From assembly GCA_001797415.1 (NCBI GenBank), contig MGPL01000139.1:20611-29050 (forward strand): a stretch of DNA of 8,440 nucleotides, in the 5' to 3' direction. Below the pieces are notes generated by a model. The model searched no databases. It was not told the origin of the DNA and saw only the letters and a list, made by a program, of their open reading frames with translations. Shown piece after piece: positions 1 to 5,713 of this stretch (position 1 is its first letter; every line of letters begins with the position of its first letter). Position numbers and translations under genes: made by a program. The DNA comes from Deltaproteobacteria bacterium GWA2_55_10. Its GTDB lineage: Bacteria; Desulfobacterota; GWC2-55-46.

Positions 1-27
1 TTTATTTTCCATCGTCTTCTGGTCCAT
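1..27 (-). CDS. rnfD: Probable RnfD N-terminus, cut by the window edge
   Basis: Three bases after the rnfC stop codon an ATG (27..25) opens a reading frame that runs off the left edge. Only nine codons are visible (MDQKTMENK), so the identity rests on position: rnfD usually follows rnfC in rnfCDGEAB operons. RnfD is the integral membrane subunit with covalently bound flavin. A second ATG at 12..10 could be the real start. Neither ATG has a convincing Shine-Dalgarno sequence at normal spacing; AGGA lies too close to the first and rather far from the second. The family assignment is inferred from gene order, not from the residues. Confidence 0.45.
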
Positions 28-30
28 ATC

Positions 31-1368
31 CTATTTCGGCGCCTGGGCCTTCTGGGCCTCCTGGCGTAGCTTCAACTTCCCGAGCCTTATCCACTGCAGG
101 AGCGGCCTCTTTGCCGGGCAGACATAAGAGCAGCAGCCGCACTCTATGCAGGTAAGTCCGTCCCATGCCTTGAAATCCGCCGTCCTGTACGCCTTTCCAT
201 AATCGCCGAGCCTGTACGGCATGAGCCCCATGGGGCATACCTCGACGCAGCTCGCGCAGCGTATGCAGGGCTCGTAATCAGAAGACTTTATAACGTCAGC
301 TGCAATGGCCGTGATGCCGGAGGTGCCTTTTACTACCGGTACGGCCAGCGTCGGCTGGGCTACTCCCATCATGGGGCCGCCGTTCAAGACCTCAATCTCC
401 TTGCCATCGACCAGGCCGCCGCACTGGGCCACGACCTCTTCAAAGGAGGTGCCGATGCGCACCAACAGGTTCCTGGGCTCTTTTACGCCGTTTCCGCTGA
501 TGGTGACTACCCTCTCGATAAGGGGCTTGCCCCAGTTCAGCGCTTCGTAGACGGCTATTGCGGTGCCTACGTTGTTGACGATGACGCCGACGTCAAAGGG
601 GAGCTTTCCCGGAGGGACTTTCCTGCCGATGGACGCCTGTATCAGCATCTTTTCCGCGCCCTGCGGGTACTTGGCCTCGAGGACGATTATCTGTATCTCA
701 GGGGAGCTTGCTATTTGTTTCTTGAGCGCCTCGATGGCGTCAGGCTTGTTCTCCTCTATGCCTATGAAGCCTTTTGCCGCGCCAGTAGCCTTCATAAGGG
801 CGCGCAGGCCCCAGACGACCTTCTCCGGTTCTTCGGCCATCATCCTGTGGTCGGCCGTGAGATAGGGCTCGCATTCGCAGCCGTTCAGTATGACGGCCTC
901 TATCGCCTTGCCCTTTGGAGGAGAGAGCTTGATGGACGTTGGAAATGCCGCTCCGCCCATGCCCACGATGCCTGCCTCGCGCACAGCCTCGCGGATGGCC
1001 TCCGGAGTGAGCGCGTTCAGGTCAGCGCCATTGCAGGCCCGCCCCCATTCCTTCGCAGAGCCGTCGCCCTCGATGACGATGGCGGCGCACCTGTAGCCTC
1101 CCGGGTGCTGGGTAAGCTCTATATCCTTGATTTTTCCGGAGATACTGGCATGGACCGGGGCAGAGACAAAGGCCTTTACTTCGCCGATCTTCTGGCCTTC
1201 TACAACTGCCTCGCCCTTTTTGACGAGAGGTTCGCAAGGCGTACCCGCGTGCTGCACAAGAGGTATCACTACCGTCTTGGGCAGGGCCGCTCTCTGTATG
1301 CCTTTGCCTGAGGTGAGCTCTTTATAATAAGAGGGGTGTACCCCTCTATCAAAGGTCTTGTTTCCCAT
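31..1368 (-). CDS. rnfC: Electron transport complex subunit RnfC
   Basis: This is the peripheral iron-sulfur/flavin subunit of the membrane Rnf complex, which couples ferredoxin:NAD+ electron transfer to ion pumping and probably holds the NAD(H) site. The 445-residue protein shows the family order: RnfC N-terminal barrel (about 5-100, starting with a GGVHP-like RGVHP), a complex I 51 kDa-like domain (about 125-275) with GMGGAAFP at 136-143 and the NGCECEPY motif near 162-169, an SLBB-like segment (about 285-335), and two [4Fe-4S] motifs, C368/C371/C374/C378 and C407/C410/C413/C417. The length is normal and no lesion is seen. The start fits the family N-terminus but has no Shine-Dalgarno sequence. 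A probable rnfD follows three bases downstream. Upstream lies a long leader with a ZTP riboswitch and terminator, so expression is probably attenuated. Confidence 0.95.
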   Translation of the reverse strand: MGNKTFDRGVHPSYYKELTSGKGIQRAALPKTVVIPLVQHAGTPCEPLVKKGEAVVEGQKIGEVKAFVSAPVHASISGKIKDIELTQHPGGYRCAAIVIEGDGSAKEWGRACNGADLNALTPEAIREAVREAGIVGMGGAAFPTSIKLSPPKGKAIEAVILNGCECEPYLTADHRMMAEEPEKVVWGLRALMKATGAAKGFIGIEENKPDAIEALKKQIASSPEIQIIVLEAKYPQGAEKMLIQASIGRKVPPGKLPFDVGVIVNNVGTAIAVYEALNWGKPLIERVVTISGNGVKEPRNLLVRIGTSFEEVVAQCGGLVDGKEIEVLNGGPMMGVAQPTLAVPVVKGTSGITAIAADVIKSSDYEPCIRCASCVEVCPMGLMPYRLGDYGKAYRTADFKAWDGLTCIECGCCSYVCPAKRPLLQWIRLGKLKLRQEAQKAQAPK

Positions 1369-1381
1369 TTTTGGTGGTCAA

Positions 1382-1410
1382 GTGATACTATTTTTGACCC
1401 TTACCGTCAA
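1382..1410 (-). promoter_or_regulatory. Possible internal promoter just before rnfC
   Basis: On the minus strand TTGACG (1410..1405) and TATCAC (1387..1382) are separated by 17 bases. Transcription would start about 5-8 bases before the rnfC ATG, giving a nearly leaderless message. That would suit the absence of a ribosome binding site and would bypass the riboswitch terminator. The -10 box is weak (4 of 6), so this is only a candidate. Confidence 0.3.
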
Positions 1411-1420
1411 GGGTATTTTT
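1397..1420. other. Small hairpin between the leader terminator and rnfC
   Basis: A 6-bp stem (ACCCTT at 1397-1402, AAGGGT at 1409-1414) closes a 6-base loop. On the plus strand it is followed by ATTTTT and so looks like a small terminator, although no plus-strand gene ends here. On the minus strand its loop reads GACGGT, the same six bases as the 3' arm of the riboswitch terminator. Confidence 0.4.
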
Positions 1421-1427
1421 GAGCAAT

Positions 1428-1489
1428 AAAAAACCGTCATGGCAGAGCTGTCCAGCCTTATTCAGACTGCACCACTAAGCCCAGACGGT
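1428..1489 (-). terminator. Riboswitch-controlled intrinsic terminator of the rnfC leader
   Basis: On the minus strand ACCGTC (1489..1484) pairs with GACGGT (1438..1433). Adjacent TGG/CCA extends the stem across one bulged base, and a run of six T (1433..1428) follows directly. The 5' arm lies inside the conserved CCGTCTGGGC 3' domain of the ZTP aptamer. Ligand-bound aptamer and terminator therefore cannot form together, which is the usual arrangement of a ZTP 'on' switch. The region between the two arms is long and only partly structured. Confidence 0.75.
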
Positions 1490-1550
1490 CGGCAACTACA
1501 TATATTTCCCGCTCCCCAGTGGTAGCCACCTTGATTCCGTCAGTTACGGG
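1479..1550 (-). promoter_or_regulatory. ZTP riboswitch (pfl motif) in the rnfC leader
   Basis: ZTP riboswitches sense the purine intermediates ZMP and ZTP, which accumulate when 10-formyl-tetrahydrofolate is scarce. Read on the minus strand, CCCG (1550..1547) pairs with CGGG near 1511..1508 as P1. Inside are TAACTGACGG, close to the family's TGACTGGCG, the hairpin GGTGG-CTA-CCACT (1530..1518), and the hallmark GGGGAGC next to P1. After an AT-rich linker comes the second conserved block, GCCGACCGTCTGGGC (about 1493..1479). Both halves of the two-part aptamer are thus present in the right order. A terminator overlapping the second block follows, then rnfC. The call was made by eye from remembered consensus and not by a covariance model. 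Confidence 0.87.
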
Positions 1551-1560
1551 AAAAATTTAC

Positions 1561-1576
1561 TGTGATTAATATCACT
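1561..1576. promoter_or_regulatory. CRP/FNR-family operator candidate
   Basis: The sequence TGTGATTAATATCACT has the TGTGA-N6-TCAC(T) dyad typical of CRP/FNR-superfamily regulators, including the HcpR type of anaerobes. It lies directly downstream of the -10 box of the rnfC promoter, over the expected transcription start. That placement suits repression better than activation. No regulator gene is in the window, so the binding protein is unknown. Confidence 0.45.
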
Positions 1577-1606
1577 ATGATAATGCAGGATACGCCTGGT
1601 TGTCAA
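1577..1606 (-). promoter_or_regulatory. Sigma-70-type promoter for the rnfC leader
   Basis: On the minus strand a perfect TTGACA (1606..1601) and a 5-of-6 TATCAT (1582..1577) are spaced by 18 bases. The predicted start is around 1570, about 20 bases before the ZTP aptamer. This gives a leader of roughly 200 nucleotides before the rnfC ATG. Correct placement of promoter, aptamer, terminator and gene supports all four calls. Confidence 0.7.
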
Positions 1607-1647
1607 GGTCAAACCGTCAAAAATGTAATCAACTACGAAAAAATCCA

Positions 1648-1778
1648 GGCTGCTCAAAAAGGTCCAGATGCGAGGCCCCGGTTAAACCGGGAAGCGACGA
1701 ATGAGGCGTACTCTTTGCCGTACGCCGCAATGACGAGCGACGATGAACAACAAAGCAGATGGGCCTTTTTCAGCAGCC
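1648..1778. repeat. Structured dispersed repeat, copy 1 (MITE/REP-like)
   Basis: This element of about 131 bp begins GGCTGCTCAAAAAGG and ends with the imperfect inverse CCTTTTTCAGCAGCC. Inside are two palindromes: CCGGTT-A-AACCGG around 1684, and GGCGTAC (1705-1711) pairing with GTACGCC (1720-1726). A second copy lies at 6553-6678, in the same orientation, with high identity over the first 85 bp or so. It sits two bases beyond the stop codon of the His-rich membrane protein gene. On the minus strand its end is followed by a T run (1643..1638), so it may also act as that operon's terminator. No transposase is encoded. Confidence 0.8.
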
Positions 1779-1780
1779 TT

Positions 1781-2479
1781 TTAATCCCGTCCGAAAATCC
1801 ACCTGATTACATACGCGAGAGTAATCAAAAGCCCGGCTGCAACCAGTGCGATGCTGAATGCTGCCATCGGAAAGACGGACGCCTGCGCCCCGGCCTCTCC
1901 GAGAGCCGTAGTCCTGAAGCCCATCACTATCCAGGCCAGCGGGTAGAAGAAGCTGCCTGTGCCGAGGCAGGCCGCGGCCAGGGTCTTTGCCCGGCCAGAG
2001 GCTGGAAGGAACGCAAGCAGGAGAGCGACAGAGATAGTGAGCACGCCGAGTCCCATAGCGTGCAGGTGGCCCCTTGTGAGCCTCTCGTGCGCTGTCTCCA
2101 TTACAGGGCCGCCGTGCTCGTGGTCAGCAGATGCCCTGGCAGCGAGCTCCTCCTTTAATTTCGCAAGCTCATTCTCACCTGTACTCGCGACATGGGCATC
2201 ACCGTGCTGATGTCCCTCATGCATCTGTGCGGAGTGCTCGTCCTGTGCGGGCTGGGCATTCTGCCCGTGCCCTCCCCCGTGTTCTTCATGGCCGCCCTGG
2301 TTTATGACGAACTTCTCTTCGAGGGCAGTCCTGGCGGCAGCCTCGAACTGCCTGTGGATGGATTCGTGGTTGACAGTCAAATATACTGCCCAGAGTATGC
2401 CGAAAAGAAGGCATAAGAGCCCCATGAGCAGCCCTATCCCGGCATGCTTCAATTCCTGTTTCATTTCTTTTGTCCTCAT
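1781..2479 (-). CDS. Histidine-rich four-helix membrane protein of unknown function
   Basis: I do not recognise a named family for this 232-residue protein. A basic N-terminus leads into a membrane helix (about 13-36). A polar, probably periplasmic loop of about 100 residues follows, with eight histidines between residues 64 and 96 and five more at 120-140. Three further helices lie at about 139-160, 167-188 and 202-228. The His-rich loop suggests binding of a metal such as copper, nickel or zinc, and the HGHLHAMG-like stretch at 138-143 (GHLHAM) could also ligate metal or haem; both ideas are inferences. The start ATG shares a base with the htrA stop (TGATG) and is preceded by GGGGA seven bases upstream, so translation is probably coupled. 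It is the last gene of the operon and ends against a repeat element. Confidence 0.75.
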   Translation of the reverse strand: MRTKEMKQELKHAGIGLLMGLLCLLFGILWAVYLTVNHESIHRQFEAAARTALEEKFVINQGGHEEHGGGHGQNAQPAQDEHSAQMHEGHQHGDAHVASTGENELAKLKEELAARASADHEHGGPVMETAHERLTRGHLHAMGLGVLTISVALLLAFLPASGRAKTLAAACLGTGSFFYPLAWIVMGFRTTALGEAGAQASVFPMAAFSIALVAAGLLITLAYVIRWIFGRD

Positions 2480-3543
2480 CAGTATTTCCCCGGCATCTCT
2501 TCGAGTTTGACCTTCAGGGTCATTACTTTTCCGTTCCTCACCAATTTTATCAGCGCGATATCCCCGATTGCAAGGCTGTCGATTGCCTGGTTGAAATCGT
2601 CCATGGAGGTTATTTTATTTCCATTTACGCCTACTATGAGGTCGCCCCCTGAAGCTACTATAATGTTACCTGCCCTCATATTGCCGGTCGCCCCCCTCAA
2701 GCCCGCCTTCTCAGCGGGGCTGCCGCTGAAGACGTCGGCAATGAGTATGCCACCTGTTGGCAATCCCATTAGCGCCGCGTCAGCCGCGTCCATGTTCTGT
2801 CCGGCGATCCCGAGCCACGGCCTTGAGACATAGCCTTTATCCATAAGTGACGGCAGGACCTTCTTTACGGTATCCACCGGTATGGCGAACCCTATTCCTA
2901 TGGATGCCCCCACAGGGCTGAATATGGCAGTATTGACGCCTATCATGCTGCCCGTACTGTCCAGGAGCGGCCCTCCTGAATTTCCCGGGTTTATGGCGGC
3001 GTCGGTCTGGATGATGCCGCCGATGAGCCTGCCGTTAGTGGCCCGCATCGTCCTGCCGAGAGAGCTTACTATGCCCACTGTGAGCGTCCTCTCGAGGCCG
3101 AATGGGTTGCCAATCGCAAGCGCCTTCTGGCCGATCCTCAGGCCGGTTGATTCGCCGAGGCGTATGGGCTTGAGTTTCGACTGAGGCGCCTTTACGCGCA
3201 ATAAGGCGAGGTCGTCTCCCGGGTCCAGGCCTGCCACCTCGGCCTTGTACCTGCTCCCGTCGAAGAGCGTGACCTCCAGGGTCCTCGCGTCCTCCACGAC
3301 GTGGTAATTGGTTATGATGTAGCCTCGCTTGTCTACGATGACGCCGGAGCCTGACCCGGTGGAAGGAACGGGGTTATAGAAAAAATCGTATGAGACCGCG
3401 GAAGTGACTATGTTGACGACAGAAGGGCCGGCCTCCTGGTAGATGGCGGAGTTGTTCTCCTCGTCCGCCGAGAGGGCGAACGCGGCAGAGGGGAAAAAAA
3501 TGAGGATGATGAGAAAAAGAAATGCCTTCAGTATTTTTATCAT
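2479..3543 (-). CDS. HtrA/DegP-like periplasmic serine protease with one PDZ domain
   Basis: This is an envelope quality-control protease that degrades or refolds damaged exported proteins. The 354-residue product has an N-terminal hydrophobic signal or anchor (about 3-23, with AFA before a possible cleavage site). A trypsin-like domain follows with the full triad: His81 in TNYHVVED, Asp111 in DDLALL and Ser189 in NPGNSGGPL. One C-terminal PDZ domain (about 241-350) completes it. A single PDZ resembles DegS or short HtrA forms more than two-PDZ DegP. The frame stays open further upstream, to 3663, but the start at 3543 places the signal peptide at the N-terminus and overlaps the preceding glycosyltransferase stop as ATGA. 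No clear Shine-Dalgarno sequence precedes it, which fits translational coupling. The TGA stop overlaps the next gene's ATG. Confidence 0.93.
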   Translation of the reverse strand: MIKILKAFLFLIILIFFPSAAFALSADEENNSAIYQEAGPSVVNIVTSAVSYDFFYNPVPSTGSGSGVIVDKRGYIITNYHVVEDARTLEVTLFDGSRYKAEVAGLDPGDDLALLRVKAPQSKLKPIRLGESTGLRIGQKALAIGNPFGLERTLTVGIVSSLGRTMRATNGRLIGGIIQTDAAINPGNSGGPLLDSTGSMIGVNTAIFSPVGASIGIGFAIPVDTVKKVLPSLMDKGYVSRPWLGIAGQNMDAADAALMGLPTGGILIADVFSGSPAEKAGLRGATGNMRAGNIIVASGGDLIVGVNGNKITSMDDFNQAIDSLAIGDIALIKLVRNGKVMTLKVKLEEMPGKY

Positions 3544-4256
3544 CTGAAGAGGTTGAATTTTGTTATGTGCCAGAAGGCCGCCACGCCGTCCTTCCAGTTT
3601 ATCTTTTTGCCTTCCTCGTAGGTGCGCCCCGCGTACGAGATGGACGTCTCGTAGATGCGCCATTTCTTCCTGGCGACCTTGGCCGTAATCTCCGGCTCAA
3701 AGCCGAACCTGTCCGATTCGAGACTTATCCCGCGGAGCACTTCGGTCCTGAAGGCCTTGTAGCCTGTCTCCATGTCCGTGAGGTTAAGGTTGGTGAGCAT
3801 GTTCGAGAAGAAGGTGAGTACCTTATTTCCGATCATGTGCCAGAAGAAGAGCACCCTGTGGGAGTCCCCGCCTATGAAGCGGGAGCCGTAGACGACGTCG
3901 GCCTTGCCCTCCAATATGGGCTGGAGGAGCTTGGGATAGTCCCTTGGGTCGTACTCGAAATCAGCGTCCTGGACTATTACAATGTCGCCCGTGACAGCTC
4001 CAAAGCCGGTCCGGAGGGCTGCGCCCTTTCCCTGGTTCTTCTCGTGCATGACGAGCTTGAGCTTCACGCCCTTTTCGTTCCAGCCGGCCTCGATGCCCTT
4101 CAGGACATCCCTGGTACCGTCCCTTGAAAAATCGTCTATGACGACAAGCTCATTTGGTACGCCGGTGTCGAGCACCCTCTTTATGACCTGGGAGATGTAC
4201 TCGCGCTCGTTGTAGACGGGCATTACTATCGAAATGCTCATTTTATCAGACGGCAT
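3540..4256 (-). CDS. Family 2 glycosyltransferase, polyprenyl-phosphate sugar transferase type
   Basis: The 238-residue protein is a compact GT-A fold transferase of the dolichol-phosphate mannosyltransferase-like group. Such enzymes move a sugar from a nucleotide donor to a lipid phosphate at the inner face of the membrane. It shows MPVYNE at 12-17, the VIDDFSRDGT nucleotide-binding loop at 39-48, the metal-binding QDAD at 96-99, and the conserved C-terminal RTYEEGKKINWKDG stretch (211-224). There are no C-terminal membrane helices, so it is the short soluble form. The start at 4256 has GGAG ten bases upstream; the internal Met6 has none. It is the first gene of the operon with the HtrA protease. 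The donor and acceptor cannot be read from the sequence, and its link to the protease is unclear. Confidence 0.9.
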   Translation of the reverse strand: MPSDKMSISIVMPVYNEREYISQVIKRVLDTGVPNELVVIDDFSRDGTRDVLKGIEAGWNEKGVKLKLVMHEKNQGKGAALRTGFGAVTGDIVIVQDADFEYDPRDYPKLLQPILEGKADVVYGSRFIGGDSHRVLFFWHMIGNKVLTFFSNMLTNLNLTDMETGYKAFRTEVLRGISLESDRFGFEPEITAKVARKKWRIYETSISYAGRTYEEGKKINWKDGVAAFWHITKFNLFR

Positions 4257-4287
4257 CGGGAGGCTGCTCCATTCCAGATTTTCTATT

Positions 4288-4316
4288 TTTATACAATAAA
4301 TCGAGATTAAAATCCA
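4288..4316 (-). promoter_or_regulatory. Weak candidate promoter for the glycosyltransferase-htrA operon
   Basis: On the minus strand TATAAA (4293..4288) lies about 32 bases before the start codon, with TGGATT (4316..4311) 17 bases upstream as a poor -35 match. The region is AT-rich and divergent from the cytochrome promoter, so some promoter is expected here. The exact boxes are uncertain. Confidence 0.3.
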
Positions 4317-4344
4317 CTCAGGGAATTTTTCAGGGCCTTTTGTT

Positions 4345-4373
4345 TTGAACTTAAGTAAAGATTAAGGTATAAT
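4345..4373 (+). promoter_or_regulatory. Sigma-70-type promoter for the six-haem cytochrome
   Basis: TTGAAC (4345-4350) and a perfect TATAAT (4368-4373) are spaced by 17 bases. Transcription would start near 4380, leaving a short leader of about 32 bases before the preferred start codon at 4412. Confidence 0.75.
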
Positions 4374-4411
4374 CCTTCAGTTTTAATAAATTTCATTTTA
4401 TGAGGGTCGAG

Positions 4412-5548
4412 ATGAGGTCAAAAGCACTATTTGCAATAGTCATAGCAGCGCTGGCCGTGGCCGTTTTCGCGGGGCACTCCCTTGCCGGGGAGAGCAAGTT
4501 CAGGAAGAGCTTCAGGACCAGCTACGAGCAGAACAGGTTTGACGCGATGGGCTTTCTCGTAAAGCAGAACAAGGACATATTGCCGGGCGAGATACAGTCC
4601 CTTGTCGACGAGGCAAAGGCAGCGGCGAGCTTCGGCGAGAAGATGCAGCTCCTGGACCTTGCCAATACCATGGCGACCATGCACAAGGAATGGCACGGCA
4701 ATGAAAAGTTCCTGGGCGAGATAGAGAAGCTGCAGAGAGAAGAGATACAGAATGAAGAGGCCAGAAAGGCCGAGGCCGAGAAGTGGAAGAAGTACGAGAA
4801 CTTCCCGGGCAACCTCATAATGAAGGAGAAGGAAACGGAACTCGCTGCCATCGGGCTCTCGCCGGTCATCTTCCCTCACTGGGTGCACAGGATAAACTTC
4901 GAATGCAAGGCCTGCCACCCCGCGCTCTTCCCCATGAAAAAGACCAACTCCATAACAATGACCCCGATATTCGAGGGCAGGCTATGCGGCGAATGCCACA
5001 ACGGCAAGATAGCTTTTGACGCTGCGGAGAGCTGCGAGAGGTGCCATGTAGCAGGCAGGCCAGAAGAAGCGGCGCTCCTTAACCCGAAGAAGGCCGACAT
5101 TGCGAAGGTAATGGAATCTTCGGAGAGGCTCAAGACAGAGCTCAATCTCGACCTGCTTCCGAACAAGGCCCTGCCCTTCGACAAGTTCGGCAACATAGAC
5201 TGGATGCTCCTCAAAGGGGCGCATAAGCCCATAAAGTCATTGAAGGAAGCTCCGGCTGACCAGACCAGGGATAATGAGATACTCTTCGAGTCCCCCATGC
5301 CTTACGTCAACAACATCGTATTCAGGCACAAGCCCCATGCAGACCTGATACTCTGCTCCTCGTGCCATACTGACATCTACAAGGAAGAGCTCGGATCCAC
5401 TCCGCCCGCGAGCATGACCCAGATGGCGCAGGGGCAGTCATGCGGGTCGTGTCACGGCAAGGTCTCCTTCAAGTTCGCGGACTGCAACCGCTGCCACTCG
5501 AAGCCGGTCTCAGAGGGACCGGGCAAGGCAATGATAAGGAAGAAGTAG
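4412..5548 (+). CDS. Periplasmic six-haem cytochrome c with two c7-type triheme domains
   Basis: This exported electron carrier has 378 residues from the start at 4412. It begins with a signal peptide (about 1-26, ending HSLAG). A charged, mostly helical region of about 115 residues follows. Two triheme modules then each carry three CXXCH haem sites: 165-169, 192-196 and 208-212; then 315-319, 344-348 and 358-362. Upstream histidines in FPHWVH and FRHKPH are likely distal haem ligands. Spacing and the PALFPMKK segment resemble the c7-type triheme domain found in strings in Geobacter-like and Nitrospirota cytochromes. The ATG at 4412 has GAGGG five bases upstream, while the alternative ATG at 4400 has no ribosome binding site. 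The gene is monocistronic, with its own promoter and terminator. The redox partner is unknown; transfer between membrane complexes and an outer acceptor is plausible. Confidence 0.92.
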   Translation: MRSKALFAIVIAALAVAVFAGHSLAGESKFRKSFRTSYEQNRFDAMGFLVKQNKDILPGEIQSLVDEAKAAASFGEKMQLLDLANTMATMHKEWHGNEKFLGEIEKLQREEIQNEEARKAEAEKWKKYENFPGNLIMKEKETELAAIGLSPVIFPHWVHRINFECKACHPALFPMKKTNSITMTPIFEGRLCGECHNGKIAFDAAESCERCHVAGRPEEAALLNPKKADIAKVMESSERLKTELNLDLLPNKALPFDKFGNIDWMLLKGAHKPIKSLKEAPADQTRDNEILFESPMPYVNNIVFRHKPHADLILCSSCHTDIYKEELGSTPPASMTQMAQGQSCGSCHGKVSFKFADCNRCHSKPVSEGPGKAMIRKK

Positions 5549-5576
5549 CAGGTTTAACCAATCTGAATCAAAAGAG

Positions 5577-5607
5577 AAAAGGCGGGCTTTTAAAAGCCCG
5601 CCTTTTT
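5577..5607 (+). terminator. Strong intrinsic terminator after the cytochrome gene
   Basis: A perfect inverted repeat, GGCGGGCTTTT (5581-5591) and AAAAGCCCGCC (5592-5602), is followed by TTTTT (5603-5607) and preceded by AAAA. It lies 32 bases after the cytochrome stop. Because it is symmetric it can also stop transcripts of the convergent selenoprotein gene. Confidence 0.92.
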
Positions 5608-5617
5608 GTTTATGAGA

Positions 5618-5711
5618 CTTCCCCCTTTTCTAAAGGGGGACTGAGGGGGATTACGAATCGGTCTTTACAGAAGATAATCTCTCCCCTGCCCCTCTTTAAA
5701 AAAAGGGGTTT
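5618..5711. repeat. CCCCCTTT-type palindromic repeat element
   Basis: The left end (5618-5652: a CCCCCTTTT...AAAGGGGG core then CTGAGGGGGATT) is repeated in imperfect inverse at the right end (5676-5711), around a 23-base centre. The left end is itself a small hairpin, CCCCCTTT with AAAGGGGG. The form is that of small non-autonomous repeats common in genomes of this type. Only this copy is in the window, and it ends two bases short of the selenoprotein stop codon. Confidence 0.6.
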
Positions 5712-5713
5712 CC

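Noticed and set aside
715..1311. 198-codon plus-strand open frame opposite rnfC
   Set aside because: Composition is arginine- and leucine-rich without recognisable motifs, it lies wholly antisense to a clear rnfC, and it has no promoter or ribosome binding site of its own.
1397..1420. Plus-strand intrinsic terminator
   Set aside because: The hairpin plus T run fits the form, but no plus-strand gene or promoter lies to the left for it to serve, so it was kept only as an unassigned hairpin.
1562..2158. 198-codon plus-strand open frame across the repeat and the His-rich gene
   Set aside because: It runs through the rnfC promoter region, the repeat element and antisense to the membrane protein gene; the predicted residues show no protein-like pattern.
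3544..3663. Longer start for the HtrA protease
   Set aside because: It would put 40 charged residues ahead of the signal peptide and overlap the glycosyltransferase widely. The ATGA overlap at 3543 is the natural start.
4260..4275. Third copy of the GGCTGCTC repeat
   Set aside because: Only about eight bases match the repeat end; the rest of the element is absent, so it is probably chance.
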